Source: Pelagibacteraceae bacterium AG-345-F21
GTDB lineage: Bacteria > Pseudomonadota > Alphaproteobacteria > Pelagibacterales > Pelagibacteraceae
Length of the DNA: 64,000 bases
Reading direction: 5' to 3'
Assembly: GCA_003281795.1 (NCBI GenBank)
Contig: QCAW01000002.1
Coordinates: 1-64,000, forward strand
Shown: positions 16,883 to 25,234 of the stretch, piece after piece
How the letters are laid out: every line of letters starts with the position of its first letter
Position numbering within the stretch: the stretch's first letter is position 1
Notes under the pieces: generated by a model
The model's input: only the letters and a program-made list of their open reading frames with translations
What the model was told of the DNA's origin: nothing
The model's database searches: none
Position numbers and translations under genes: made by a program

Positions 16883-18175
16883 ATGAAAAAATACTTAGGA
16901 TACTTTCTCGCTGGAACAGCCATCTACTTTGGTTTTGCTGGTTTAGGTTATGCCGAAACTACAGTGTCAGCGGAAGTACAATACATATTTAATACCCTAT
17001 TATTTTTAATGTCAGGTTTCTTGGTCATGTGGATGGCTGCAGGTTTTGCGATGTTAGAGTCGGGTTTAGTAACATCTAAAAGCGTATCTGCAATCTGTGC
17101 AAAAAATATAGGTTTATACTCAATAGCCGGAGTAATGTTTTGGTTAGTGGGTTACAATTTAGCTTACGGTATACCAGAAGGTGGATACATTGGTACGTTT
17201 ACTCCATGGAGTGATGCATCATCTGTAGATACTGGTTATTCTGATGGATCAGATTGGTTTTTCCAAATGGTTTTCTGTGCAACTACAATGTCAATTGTAT
17301 CTGGAACTTTAGCTGAGAGAATTAAAATTTGGCCTTTCTTCTTATTTGCAGCAATTTTAACTGGAATAATTTACCCTATATCAATGGGATGGCAATGGGG
17401 TGGTGGTTGGTTGTCAACTGCTGGCTTCTCAGATTTTGCTGGCTCAACTTTAGTACACGGTGCAGGTGGCGCTGCCGCTTTAGCCGGTGCAATAGTGCTT
17501 GGAGCAAGAAGTGGAAGATTTAGTTCTAGTGGTGGAGTAAAATCAATGACACCTTTCGCAGCTTCATCAATTCCTTTAGCAACTCTTGGGGTATTTATAC
17601 TTTGGATGGGTTGGTTTGGATTTAATGGTGGTTCTCAGCTAGCAGCAGGAACATTAGAAGATGTTTCATCTGTAGCTACAATTTACATTAATACAAACTT
17701 AGCTGCCGGCGGTGGAGTTATTACTGCTGCAATAATATCAAGATTGATTGGTGGCAAAACTGATGTAATAATGATGCTTAACGGAGCAATTGCTGGTTTA
17801 GTTGCAATAACAGCTGAACCGTTAACTCCTAGTCCTTTAGCTGCAATATTTATTGGAGCAATAGGTGGATTGGTAATGTACTTCTCTACAAAACTTCTAT
17901 TTAAAATGAAAATAGATGATGTAGTTGGCGCGATACCTGCGCACTTAGTTGCAGGTGTTTGGGGAACATTAGCTGTTCCACTTACTAATAGCGATGTTTC
18001 ATTTGGAGCTCAGTTCCTTGGAACAATCTCAGTGGTAATATTTGTATTTATCGTTTCATACGTAGTCTTTAAAGCGATAAAAGCAACCGTTGGTCTAAGA
18101 ATCAGTAAAGAAGCTGAAAAATTAGGTACCGACAAAGCTGAGGTAGGCGTAATTGCTTACGGTATAAGAGACTAA
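16883..18175 (+). CDS. amt: Ammonium transporter (Amt), first tandem copy
   Basis: The 430-residue protein has a signal-like first helix and eleven further helices of the Amt/MEP/Rh family. MWMAAGFAMLESGLV, GWQWGGGWLSTAGFSDFAGSTLVHGAGGAAALAG and the twin-histidine region near GAIPAHLVAGVWG are all present. Amt channels take up ammonium across the inner membrane. No glnK gene is adjacent, unusual for amtB loci and in line with the reduced nitrogen regulation reported in SAR11. An AAGGGAG ribosome site precedes the start. The closely related second copy follows at 18336. Confidence 0.95.
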   Translation: MKKYLGYFLAGTAIYFGFAGLGYAETTVSAEVQYIFNTLLFLMSGFLVMWMAAGFAMLESGLVTSKSVSAICAKNIGLYSIAGVMFWLVGYNLAYGIPEGGYIGTFTPWSDASSVDTGYSDGSDWFFQMVFCATTMSIVSGTLAERIKIWPFFLFAAILTGIIYPISMGWQWGGGWLSTAGFSDFAGSTLVHGAGGAAALAGAIVLGARSGRFSSSGGVKSMTPFAASSIPLATLGVFILWMGWFGFNGGSQLAAGTLEDVSSVATIYINTNLAAGGGVITAAIISRLIGGKTDVIMMLNGAIAGLVAITAEPLTPSPLAAIFIGAIGGLVMYFSTKLLFKMKIDDVVGAIPAHLVAGVWGTLAVPLTNSDVSFGAQFLGTISVVIFVFIVSYVVFKAIKATVGLRISKEAEKLGTDKAEVGVIAYGIRD

Positions 18176-18207
18176 AAGTTTCTACAATCTCCTCCCTCGT
18201 TTGATAT

Positions 18208-18274
18208 ATAGGAGAAGATTAAGGCCCGGCCCCTCCATGGGTTAACCGGGCCTTAATACGTTCAAGTCTCCTAT
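18208..18274 (+). terminator. Nested hairpin after the first amt
   Basis: An 11-bp perfect GC-rich stem, TTAAGGCCCGG (18219-18229) with CCGGGCCTTAA (18246-18256), is enclosed by a second stem, ATAGGAGA (18208) with TCTCCTAT (18267). It lies between the two amt genes and has no uridine run, so it may reduce read-through or protect the upstream mRNA. Confidence 0.6.
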
Positions 18275-18335
18275 GCATTTAAAACATAATTGCTGATTAA
18301 AAAAAATGCTAACCTTCATTCAACATGGAGGGAAA

Positions 18336-19625
18336 ATGAAAAAGAATTTATTAATTCTATTAAGTTGTTTTTTTACTTTAATCATTACTGGAACTAGTAA
18401 TGCTGAAACAACTATGTCTCAAGAAGGTCAATATATCTTTAATTCACTAGGATTTTATCTTGGTGGCGTATTAGTTGCATTTATGGCTGCTGGATTTTGT
18501 ATGTTAGAAAGTGGTTTGGTCACAACTAAAAGCGTTTCAACTATAGCTGCAAAAAATATAGGAAAATTTGCTATATGTTCACTAATTTTTTTTTTAGTAG
18601 GTTACAATTTAGCTTATGGAGTTCCTGAGGGTGGCTATCTCGGATCTTTTACAATTTGGACTGATACTACAAATTCTGAAACTGGTTATTCCGGATATTC
18701 AGATTGGTTCTTTCAGACTATGTTCGTTTGCGCTACAGCATCTATAGTGTCTGGAGCGGTAGCAGAAAGAATTAAAATTTGGCCGTTCTTTTTATTTGCG
18801 GCGATAATGGCAGGTGTAATTTATCCAATATCAATGGGTTGGCAATGGGGTGGTGGATGGTTATCTACTGCTGGTTTTTCTGATTTTGCTGGATCAACTT
18901 TAGTACATGCATGTGGAGGAGCAGCTGCATTAGCAGGAGTAATAGTTTTGGGCCCTAGAACTGGAAGATTTTCATCTCAAGGAGGAAAAAGAGTGATGGT
19001 ACCGTTTGCGGCATCGAGCATTCCACTTGTAACACTTGGTACTTTCTTACTTTGGTTTGGATGGTTCGGATTTAATGGTTTTAGTCAATTAGCAATGGGA
19101 ACTTTTGATGACGTAAATGCGATTTCTAAAATAGCAGTAAATACGCATTTGGCAGGTGCCGCAGGAACTGTAACAGGAGCAGCTCTTACTAGACTACTCG
19201 GAGGAAAAACAGATATTGTAATGATGTTAAACGGTGCATTAGCTGGATTGGTGGCAATAACTGCAGAGCCGTTAACTCCTGGACCTATTACTGCTATGTT
19301 AATTGGATCTATAGGCGCTGTTATAATGTATTACGGAACAAAGATGCTTGAAAGTTTTGGTCTCGACGATGTTGTTGGGGCTATTCCAGTACATATGTTT
19401 GCTGGAATATTTGGAACTTTAGTGGTCCCTTTTACAAATGGAGACACAACTTTCGGAACTCAATTTGTTGGAATGTTTTCAGTTGTAGTATTTAGTTTTG
19501 TACTTTCTTATTTAACTTTTGTTGGCATGAAAATAACAGTAGGTTTAAGAATAAGCAAAGAAGCAGAGAAACTGGGAACTGACAAAGCAGAAGTTGGCGT
19601 AACCGCTTATTCTATAAGAGATTAA
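18336..19625 (+). CDS. amt: Ammonium transporter (Amt), second tandem copy
   Basis: The ATG at 18336 (429 residues) is preceded by a GGAGGG ribosome site; an ATG at 18306 in the same frame lacks one. The sequence is close to the first copy throughout, with an identical GLRISKEAEKLGTDKAEVGV near the C-terminus, so a tandem duplication is likely. Differences include VHACGGAAALAGVI and DVVGAIPVHMFAGIFG, which could tune affinity. The two copies may cover different ammonium ranges or substrates; that is an inference. Confidence 0.93.
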   Translation: MKKNLLILLSCFFTLIITGTSNAETTMSQEGQYIFNSLGFYLGGVLVAFMAAGFCMLESGLVTTKSVSTIAAKNIGKFAICSLIFFLVGYNLAYGVPEGGYLGSFTIWTDTTNSETGYSGYSDWFFQTMFVCATASIVSGAVAERIKIWPFFLFAAIMAGVIYPISMGWQWGGGWLSTAGFSDFAGSTLVHACGGAAALAGVIVLGPRTGRFSSQGGKRVMVPFAASSIPLVTLGTFLLWFGWFGFNGFSQLAMGTFDDVNAISKIAVNTHLAGAAGTVTGAALTRLLGGKTDIVMMLNGALAGLVAITAEPLTPGPITAMLIGSIGAVIMYYGTKMLESFGLDDVVGAIPVHMFAGIFGTLVVPFTNGDTTFGTQFVGMFSVVVFSFVLSYLTFVGMKITVGLRISKEAEKLGTDKAEVGVTAYSIRD

Positions 19626-19658
19626 TTACTTTCCCTTAGTTTGATAGTAGTTAATAAG

Positions 19659-19689
19659 TAAGGCTCGAGAAATCGGGCCTTATTTGTTT
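19659..19689 (+). terminator. Intrinsic terminator after the second amt
   Basis: The stem TAAGGCTCG (19659-19667) pairs with CGGGCCTTA (19674-19682), allowing one G-U pair, with a 6-base loop and a T-rich tail TTTGTTTT. Its sequence resembles the hairpin after the first copy. The right arm overlaps the stop codon of the leftward gene at 19680, so it may work for both strands. Confidence 0.75.
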
Positions 19690-20705
19690 TCATCCCAAAG
19701 TTTTTTCCAATCTTTGTTTGGTGAAAGACCAAAAGCTGAATTAATATTTGTAAAATGAATTGCCAAAGATGGAACTGGTGAAATACAAATTTCTTCTTTA
19801 TAAATCTCATGCAACGGTGTTTCAAAAGGATAATGTTCTTGTTGACACATGCTGATTAATTTATTCCAGTGTTTTTTCACAGTTTGTTTGCTCATTAAAA
19901 ACGTACATAAGCTTTCATTGATTTTACGCCAGTGATAATTTTCACCTAAAAAAAGTTTTGTATCTTCTGCTTTCATATATAAAAAAGGATAGTCAGTTGG
20001 ACAAATAACTATTTCATTTTTGGTTAAAGAAGCGATTCTTTCGTATGTAAATATTATTTCGGAAATACTCTCTTTTTCGTGAATATAGTCATCCTCTACA
20101 AAATAAATTAAATCTTGTGAAGTTTTTGACAGTTCTAAAGACTTATAAATATTACACATATTTGATAACTGATTATCACTGGTTTTCTCATTTTTTTTAT
20201 TTGTTTGATTAATTTTTTCAATAAATTCGCTAATCTTTAAATTATGTAACTTATATTCAAAATTGAATTTTTTAATCATATCTTCAATTTTAATTATATT
20301 TTCATTGCTTGAATTATGGTCTACTAAAATAATATTAAAACTAATATTTTGGTGAATATTTTTTGCAAATTGAACACTTTTTAATATTGAGTTTATTGAT
20401 CTTAAAGTGTACTCAATTTTATCTTTTTTAAAGATTCGATCTTTATTTTGCGTCAACATTTGCACGCTTGCGCAAGTTCTAATTATTATATCTAAAGACT
20501 TCACTCTTCTTGTTATCTTAACCTCACCCAAAGGAAGGTTAATTGATTTTTTACCTTGGATGCTAAGAATATCGTTAACTAGTTTATCAGCAGTAGGCGA
20601 ATAAAAATTGCTTTGATCAATTATCTCATATCCCATAATTCTACATAATTTAACAAAGATTTTTTTTATAAAATGAGTTTTTGAAGTGTTTTCAATTTTT
20701 TTCAT
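19680..20705 (-). CDS. Glycosyltransferase-like (GT-A type) protein
   Basis: The 341-residue protein has SLDIIIRTCASV near residue 70, SFNIILVDHNSSNEN about 50 residues later and YFVEDDYIHEKE around residue 210. That is a sequence of strands and an acidic D-D motif reminiscent of family-2-like nucleotide-sugar transferases. A C-terminal HWRKINESLCTFLMS and SPVPSLAIHFT follow. Donor and acceptor are unknown, and the assignment is to fold only. It converges on the second amt. Confidence 0.55.
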   Translation of the reverse strand: MKKIENTSKTHFIKKIFVKLCRIMGYEIIDQSNFYSPTADKLVNDILSIQGKKSINLPLGEVKITRRVKSLDIIIRTCASVQMLTQNKDRIFKKDKIEYTLRSINSILKSVQFAKNIHQNISFNIILVDHNSSNENIIKIEDMIKKFNFEYKLHNLKISEFIEKINQTNKKNEKTSDNQLSNMCNIYKSLELSKTSQDLIYFVEDDYIHEKESISEIIFTYERIASLTKNEIVICPTDYPFLYMKAEDTKLFLGENYHWRKINESLCTFLMSKQTVKKHWNKLISMCQQEHYPFETPLHEIYKEEICISPVPSLAIHFTNINSAFGLSPNKDWKKLWDENK

Positions 20706-20725
20706 AATGGTCTATAACTATTAAC

Positions 20726-21124
20726 ATGAATATAAAACCATCCCAAGTTCTAGTTGAAGAAGCCACTAAACAAATTAAAACTTTAAGCGTTGAAGAAGTT
20801 GAGAAACTATTAAAAGAAGAGGAAATTACCTTAATTGATATAAGAGATATAAGAGAGTTATGGAAAGAAGGAACTGCAAAGGGCGCAATTCATATACCCA
20901 GAGGAATGTTGGAATTTTGGCTAGACCCTAATAGCTCTTATTACAAAGAGAAAAAAATATCAGAGATTAAAAATATGGTTTTATATTGCGCACTAGGCAT
21001 GAGGTCAGCTTTGGCGACTAAATCTTTACAAGATATGGGTTTTAATAATGTAGCCCATATAGACGGAGGGTTTGCTGCTTTAAAAAAGTCTAATATAGAA
21101 ATAGTTAGTAAAGAAAAAAAATAA
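20726..21124 (+). CDS. Rhodanese-like domain protein
   Basis: The 132-residue single-domain protein has LIDIRDIRELWKEGTAKGAIHIPRG in the first half and the active-site loop VLYCALGMRSALAT (Cys about residue 91) in the second; AHIDGGFAALK closes it. Rhodaneses transfer sulfane sulfur through the loop cysteine to acceptors such as cyanide or thiols. The loop is intact so it should be active. The physiological acceptor is unknown. It is divergent from the glycosyltransferase-like gene. Confidence 0.88.
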   Translation: MNIKPSQVLVEEATKQIKTLSVEEVEKLLKEEEITLIDIRDIRELWKEGTAKGAIHIPRGMLEFWLDPNSSYYKEKKISEIKNMVLYCALGMRSALATKSLQDMGFNNVAHIDGGFAALKKSNIEIVSKEKK

Positions 21125-21125
21125 T

Positions 21126-21713
21126 TTATTTACTAGCTTCATTTAAAACAAATTCTATTCTATCTTGTCCCCAAAAAATTTTGTTATTTGAAACAAAAGT
21201 TGGAGCGCCAAAAATACTTTTTTCAAAAGCTTCATTAGTTTTTTTTCTTAAGGAGTCTTTTATAGATGATGAAGTCACTCTTAATAAAAACGTTTTAGGA
21301 TTGATATTTAAATTTTTAAGTATTCTGTGAATTATGTTTTCATCATTCATATTTAAACCATCTTGCCATATTGCGTTAAAAATATTATCTATATAATAAC
21401 TCTTGAAATTATCTTCTTCTGCCACCAAAACACCTCTCATTAAATTCAAACTTCTAATCGGAAAGTACGAATTAAATTTAAATTTTACACTATTTTTTTC
21501 AGCAATTAATTTACAATCTCTGACCATATGTTTTGCTTTAGCAGGTATAAAGGCAGGTGCTTTAATTCCGTGCAAATTATGTAATCCACCGAGCAATATT
21601 GGCTTGTATCTTATTTTTATTGAATTTTTTTTCTCAATTTTTCTTACTTCTTTATGCGCTAAAAAAGAATAAGGGCTAATAAAATCAAAATAAAAATCAA
21701 AAGATTTAATCAT
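21126..21713 (-). CDS. DsbA-family 2-hydroxychromene-2-carboxylate isomerase-like protein
   Basis: The 195-residue protein begins FDFYFDFISPYSFLAHKEV, the hallmark of the HCCA-isomerase/kappa-GST branch of the DsbA superfamily, with a Ser-Pro-Tyr in place of the CxxC. AIWQDGLNMNDE and FGAPTFVSNNKIFWGQDRIEFV close the domain. Such enzymes are glutathione-dependent, and named members act in naphthalene degradation. Here a general glutathione-dependent isomerase or reductase is more likely. It overlaps the ABA4-like gene by eight bases. Confidence 0.85.
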   Translation of the reverse strand: MIKSFDFYFDFISPYSFLAHKEVRKIEKKNSIKIRYKPILLGGLHNLHGIKAPAFIPAKAKHMVRDCKLIAEKNSVKFKFNSYFPIRSLNLMRGVLVAEEDNFKSYYIDNIFNAIWQDGLNMNDENIIHRILKNLNINPKTFLLRVTSSSIKDSLRKKTNEAFEKSIFGAPTFVSNNKIFWGQDRIEFVLNEASK

Positions 21714-22176
21714 TGAAATTAATTTTTTTTGAGAAAAAAATTCTAATTAACCAGTATATTGTCAAACCGAAAGGACCAGTAAAATAAGTCAAAGTTAAAG
21801 AAAAAATAACAAAAAATTTTGGTATAATATATTTTTGAGAATCTCGAGCAATCCAAGCCCCAACAAACAAACTAATTGCTAAAAAATGAAGCCAAAACAC
21901 TAAAAGAAAAGCTTCATCAGAAAACATTGAATACAATCCATCTATTCCCTTATAAAGTTCAAAACCATCGAAAATATTTCCCTCCATATAAATTGAATAA
22001 GCTACAAAGGTATAAGCGGCAGCCAGAAGCAAAGGAAGAATTATAGATTGCACAAAAAAATTAGTTAAAGTGTGGTTAGGTATAATTATTAACATCAACC
22101 AAAAAGGCACAACCCCCCAATTAGTTAACAAGTAAATATTTTCATAAGTTAATAATGGAAGAAGATTATTTATCAT
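21706..22176 (-). CDS. ABA4-like (DUF4281) membrane protein
   Basis: The 156-residue protein has four hydrophobic helices. The block GLYSMFSDEAFLLVFWLHFLAISLFVGAWIARDSQ (about 80-115) and the FFVIFSLTLTYFTGPFGLTIYWLIR end are typical of DUF4281/ABA4-like proteins. The plant homologue is needed for neoxanthin synthesis; bacterial members have no assigned role. A link to carotenoid chemistry is only suggestive. It is operonic with the isomerase-like gene downstream and divergent from recX. Confidence 0.8.
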   Translation of the reverse strand: MINNLLPLLTYENIYLLTNWGVVPFWLMLIIIPNHTLTNFFVQSIILPLLLAAAYTFVAYSIYMEGNIFDGFELYKGIDGLYSMFSDEAFLLVFWLHFLAISLFVGAWIARDSQKYIIPKFFVIFSLTLTYFTGPFGLTIYWLIRIFFSKKINFND

Positions 22177-22202
22177 TGAAAATAATATAGTATATTAAGT
22201 TA

Positions 22203-22763
22203 ATGAATCCCACATTAAATAAAAGTGATTTTGAAGACCTAACGACTAATTTAAAAGATATAGCTTACTCGTATTTAGAAAAATATAACCCTTCTAAACA
22301 ACAGCTTAAAGTTTATTTATTAAAAAAATATTTGACTAAAATAAAAGGAACTAATTCAAAAAAAGAAGTTTCTAAGATAATAGACGAGATAATTATTAAT
22401 CTTGAAAAAAATAAAATATTAAATGATGAACTTTATTCAGATTCTAAAGCTAGAATGTTTTTAAAACGAGGTTATTCACTAAATAAAATAAATCAATCTC
22501 TAAGAAATAAAGGCATAGATATAAATTTTATTCAAAAAAGTATAAACAAGATTAAAGAAAATGAGATTGAGCCTGATTTTGTTTCGGCTTTAAAACTTTG
22601 CAAAAGAAGAAGGATTGGTCCTTTAAGACCAGAGTCAAATAGAGAAATTTTTTATAAGAAAGACATGGGCATTTTAGCCCGAGGAGGATTTAGTTACGAT
22701 CTTTCAAAAAGAGTATTAGAGCTTGATGCTAAAGAATTTAATAAATTACTCAAGATCGCTTGA
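22203..22763 (+). CDS. recX: RecX family regulatory protein
   Basis: RecX binds RecA filaments and limits recombination. This 186-residue protein shows the three-helix tandem repeats of the family: SKQQLKVYLLKKY near residue 34, then FLKRGYSLNKINQSLRNKGI, then ARGGFSYDLSKRVLEL. It is not adjacent to recA here. The 3' end overlaps a small membrane-protein gene on the other strand by 18 bases. Confidence 0.85.
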   Translation: MNPTLNKSDFEDLTTNLKDIAYSYLEKYNPSKQQLKVYLLKKYLTKIKGTNSKKEVSKIIDEIIINLEKNKILNDELYSDSKARMFLKRGYSLNKINQSLRNKGIDINFIQKSINKIKENEIEPDFVSALKLCKRRRIGPLRPESNREIFYKKDMGILARGGFSYDLSKRVLELDAKEFNKLLKIA

Positions 22764-22889
22764 TTTTTTCTCTTTTTCATCTTTAACTAGTTGATCTAGT
22801 TTTCTTTTAAGGAGATTTCTTACAATAATAAAAAATAGCACTCCTACAAAAGTTACTGAAATAATTATTATTAATATAGTCTTAAACAT
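22746..22889 (-). CDS. 47-residue single-span membrane peptide
   Basis: The peptide runs leftward from an ATG at 22889 that lies in the last codons of the upstream cysQ gene (overlap AATGTTTAA). It has one hydrophobic helix (about residues 4-23) followed by a highly charged tail of alternating Lys, Glu and Asp. Translational coupling to cysQ and the clean amphipathic layout support coding. The function is not recognisable. Confidence 0.65.
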   Translation of the reverse strand: MFKTILIIIISVTFVGVLFFIIVRNLLKRKLDQLVKDEKEKKSSDLE

Positions 22890-23661
22890 TGAGATTGTCT
22901 GATCTTTTAATTAATAAACTTGGATTTTTATAGTCCTCTTTGCCATATAAAAAAGGTTTACCTTCTAAAGTTTTAATAATCGCACCAGCGTTTGCTGCCA
23001 CTGCATGACCTGCTGCATAATCCCATTCATTAGCTCTTTCTCTTGCAGCATAAATGTCATATTCGCCAGTTGCAATTACACAAAATTTATATGAGCTAGC
23101 CATTTTTACAATCGACGTTACATTAAACTCTTTTAATTTATTTAAGATTATATCTGATGGCTTTAACACACTAGATAAAGCAACAATTTTATTTTTAGGT
23201 TGTTTTTTTGTACAATTAATTTTTTTAACAATTTCGTTTTCAATCACAAAGCTTTCTCCAGGGCTATAGGAAAAAAAGAGTTTATTTTTTTTTGGTGCTC
23301 CCACTAAACCTATTACTGGGACTTTGTTTATTATCAATGCAGCATTTATCGTGTACTCATCCTTTCCTGCTATGTATTCTTTCGTTCCATCTATTGGATC
23401 TATCAACCAAAATATATCAAATTTATTTTTAATTTTTAAATCAACAGTTTCTTCAGAAATAATAGGAATGTTTGGTGTTAATTGTAAAATCTTATTTGTT
23501 ACCAATTCATTTACTTTTAAATCTCCATTACTTACAGGAGATTTATCAGATTTTATTTCAATTTTTAAACCTTGGTCATATAATTTAATAGACTCTTTTC
23601 CTGCAATTTTAAACGTATCAATTAAACCTTCAGTAATTGATTTTAATTCATTTTTATTCAT
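22882..23661 (-). CDS. cysQ: 3'(2'),5'-bisphosphate nucleotidase (CysQ)
   Basis: The 259-residue protein belongs to the IMPase superfamily: IISEETVD, FWLIDPIDGTKEYIAGKDEYTINAALI and EWDYAAGHAVAANAGA. The DGTKEY variant and spacing fit CysQ, which removes the 3'-phosphate of adenosine 3',5'-bisphosphate formed in sulfate assimilation. Inorganic-sulfate reduction is often missing in SAR11, so its substrate may come from other sulfo-nucleotide metabolism. It overlaps the DUF3553 gene upstream by eight bases and the membrane peptide downstream. Confidence 0.85.
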   Translation of the reverse strand: MNKNELKSITEGLIDTFKIAGKESIKLYDQGLKIEIKSDKSPVSNGDLKVNELVTNKILQLTPNIPIISEETVDLKIKNKFDIFWLIDPIDGTKEYIAGKDEYTINAALIINKVPVIGLVGAPKKNKLFFSYSPGESFVIENEIVKKINCTKKQPKNKIVALSSVLKPSDIILNKLKEFNVTSIVKMASSYKFCVIATGEYDIYAARERANEWDYAAGHAVAANAGAIIKTLEGKPFLYGKEDYKNPSLLIKRSDNLNV

Positions 23662-23827
23662 TTTTAAATTTTTCTAAAATAACAATTTCTGCATTAATTA
23701 CCTGCTTTCCAAAATTTTCAAAATTAACTGTAACTTTATTACCTATAATCGATTGAATTTGCCCCACCCCCCAGCTTTTATTAGCTGGATTAATAACATA
23801 ATCACCTGGTTCAAAATCAATTTGCAT
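23654..23827 (-). CDS. DUF3553 small protein
   Basis: The 57-residue peptide matches DUF3553: FEPGDYVINPANKSWGVGQIQSI, then KVTVNFENFGKQVIN. The Tudor/KOW-like beta barrel layout is like the CarD/UvrD-tail type modules that bind RNA polymerase or nucleic acids; the function of DUF3553 is unknown. Its stop overlaps the cysQ start (ATGAATAA), so the two are translationally coupled. Confidence 0.85.
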   Translation of the reverse strand: MQIDFEPGDYVINPANKSWGVGQIQSIIGNKVTVNFENFGKQVINAEIVILEKFKNE

Positions 23828-23866
23828 TATGGAAAATAGTTAATAATTATATTATACACTTTAGTA

Positions 23867-24994
23867 ATGAATTCTCTAGGAATTAATAAATCTAATAAAA
23901 ACACCAAAGTAGTCGTTGCAATGTCTGGGGGAGTGGACTCATCAGTAGTAGCGGCACTAATGAAAAATGATGGTTATGATGTAACCGGGATTACTTTGAA
24001 GCTTTACGATGATACCAATTCATCTAATAAAGGAAGGCAATGTTGTGCTGGTCAAGACATTTTAGACGCTAAAAGAGTTTCCGAAAAACTTGATATTAAT
24101 CACAAAATTTTATTTTATCAAAAAAAATTTAAAACTGAGGTAATTGACTCGTTTATAGATAGTTATACAGCTGGGGAAACACCTATTCCATGTGTGCAAT
24201 GCAATCAAACTGTTAAATTTAGAGATTTATTTAAATTTGCAAAAGATCTAAATGCAGACGCACTAGTCACAGGACACTATGTATCTAGATTTAATAATAA
24301 TGGTCAAGCAAGTATGTATAGAGCAAAAGACCAGAATAGAGACCAAAGCTACTTTTTGTTCAGCACTTCGCAAGAGCAATTAAATTATCTTAGATTTCCA
24401 CTAGGTGAAATCGATAAATCGGAGACTAGATCTATCGCAAAAAATCTTGATTTAAATGTTGCTAGCAAACCAGATAGTCAAGATATATGCTTTGTGCCTA
24501 ATGGAGATTATAGTTCAGTAATTAAAAAATTTAGACCAGAGTCTTTCAAACCAGGAAAAATTTTAGATTTAAAAGGAAAACAAATAGGAGACCATGAAGG
24601 AATTATTAATTATACAATTGGTCAAAGAAAAGGAATAAAAATATCTAATAATCAACCTCTTTACGTTATTAATATTAACGCAGATAATAATACAATAATT
24701 GTTGGCTCTAAAGAGTGTTTAGAAATTAAAAAAATTTCTTTAAGAGATATAAATCTTTTAGGAAACAAAGAAGATTTTAAAAATTTTATTAGTATTAAAG
24801 TTAGGTCAACAGGTAAGCTGTTAAAAGCAAAAGTTTCTATTATCGATAAAAAAGCAGACGTTGAAATTTTGGATAAAGAAACAGGAATTTCACCAGGCCA
24901 AGCATGTGTTTTTTATACTAAAGATAAAGTTGGGGATAAAGTTTTGGGAGGTGGTTGGATTGATAAGACTTTTAATAATAATTTATCCACTTAA
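23867..24994 (+). CDS. mnmA: tRNA-specific 2-thiouridylase
   Basis: MnmA thiolates U34 of the tRNAs for Glu, Gln and Lys. The 375-residue protein has the ATP-pyrophosphatase P-loop [15 protein letters not shown] (about 18-32), the catalytic-cysteine segment PCVQCN, the RDQSYFLF loop, the second cysteine in DSQDICFVP, and the C-terminal YTIGQRKGI barrel domain. It is divergent from the DUF3553/cysQ operon and is followed by the GC-rich RNA-like block. Confidence 0.95.
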   Translation: MNSLGINKSNKNTKVVVAMSGGVDSSVVAALMKNDGYDVTGITLKLYDDTNSSNKGRQCCAGQDILDAKRVSEKLDINHKILFYQKKFKTEVIDSFIDSYTAGETPIPCVQCNQTVKFRDLFKFAKDLNADALVTGHYVSRFNNNGQASMYRAKDQNRDQSYFLFSTSQEQLNYLRFPLGEIDKSETRSIAKNLDLNVASKPDSQDICFVPNGDYSSVIKKFRPESFKPGKILDLKGKQIGDHEGIINYTIGQRKGIKISNNQPLYVININADNNTIIVGSKECLEIKKISLRDINLLGNKEDFKNFISIKVRSTGKLLKAKVSIIDKKADVEILDKETGISPGQACVFYTKDKVGDKVLGGGWIDKTFNNNLST

Positions 24995-25067
24995 TTAACA
25001 GCTTAAATCAAGGCACGTATAAAGTGATTACATATTTTTTCAGTATATGTTTTAATCAAAATAATTA

Positions 25068-25234
25068 AGGGGCAACTCTTAACTGGCCATTTGGGGAAAA
25101 ACCGAGAGGTTCAAGCTCAAAGGGCAGAAAGGTGAACCTAGTAGCGCTAGAATAGTTCATCGGGACGGCTTGGCGGTAGCGCCTAAAACGACGAGCCAAA
25201 CTACTAAATTTCTGGGCGAAAGCCTAGAAATTTA
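25068..25234 (+). ncRNA. Candidate structured noncoding RNA of unassigned class
   Basis: Between mnmA and a convergent gene lies a block with far more G and C than its surroundings and no open frame with coding character. It can fold into AGGUUCA (25107) / UGAACCU (25133), AGUAG (25140) / CUACU (25201), GGCU (25167) / AGCC (25194), a GGCG-GUAG-CGCC hairpin at 25172-25183, and a terminal hairpin with a GAAA loop. The GAAA tetraloop orientation argues for the plus strand. I found no matches to the conserved cores of tmRNA, RNase P RNA, 4.5S or 6S RNA. The start near 25068 is estimated. Confidence 0.6.
25206..25233 (+). terminator. GAAA-loop hairpin ending the candidate RNA
   Basis: Twelve pairs, AAATTTCTGGGC with GCCTAGAAATTT (one G-U), are closed by a GAAA tetraloop. 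No uridine run follows. It reaches the stop codon of the leftward membrane-protein gene, so it may also define the 3' end of that transcript. Confidence 0.65.

Noticed and set aside
25068-25234. tmRNA or RNase P RNA
   Set aside because: A short stretch (AAC GAC GAG ... TAC TAA) recalls a tmRNA tag, but no acceptor halves, CCA or hydrophobic tag end is present. The RNase P core motifs are also missing, and the block is too short.
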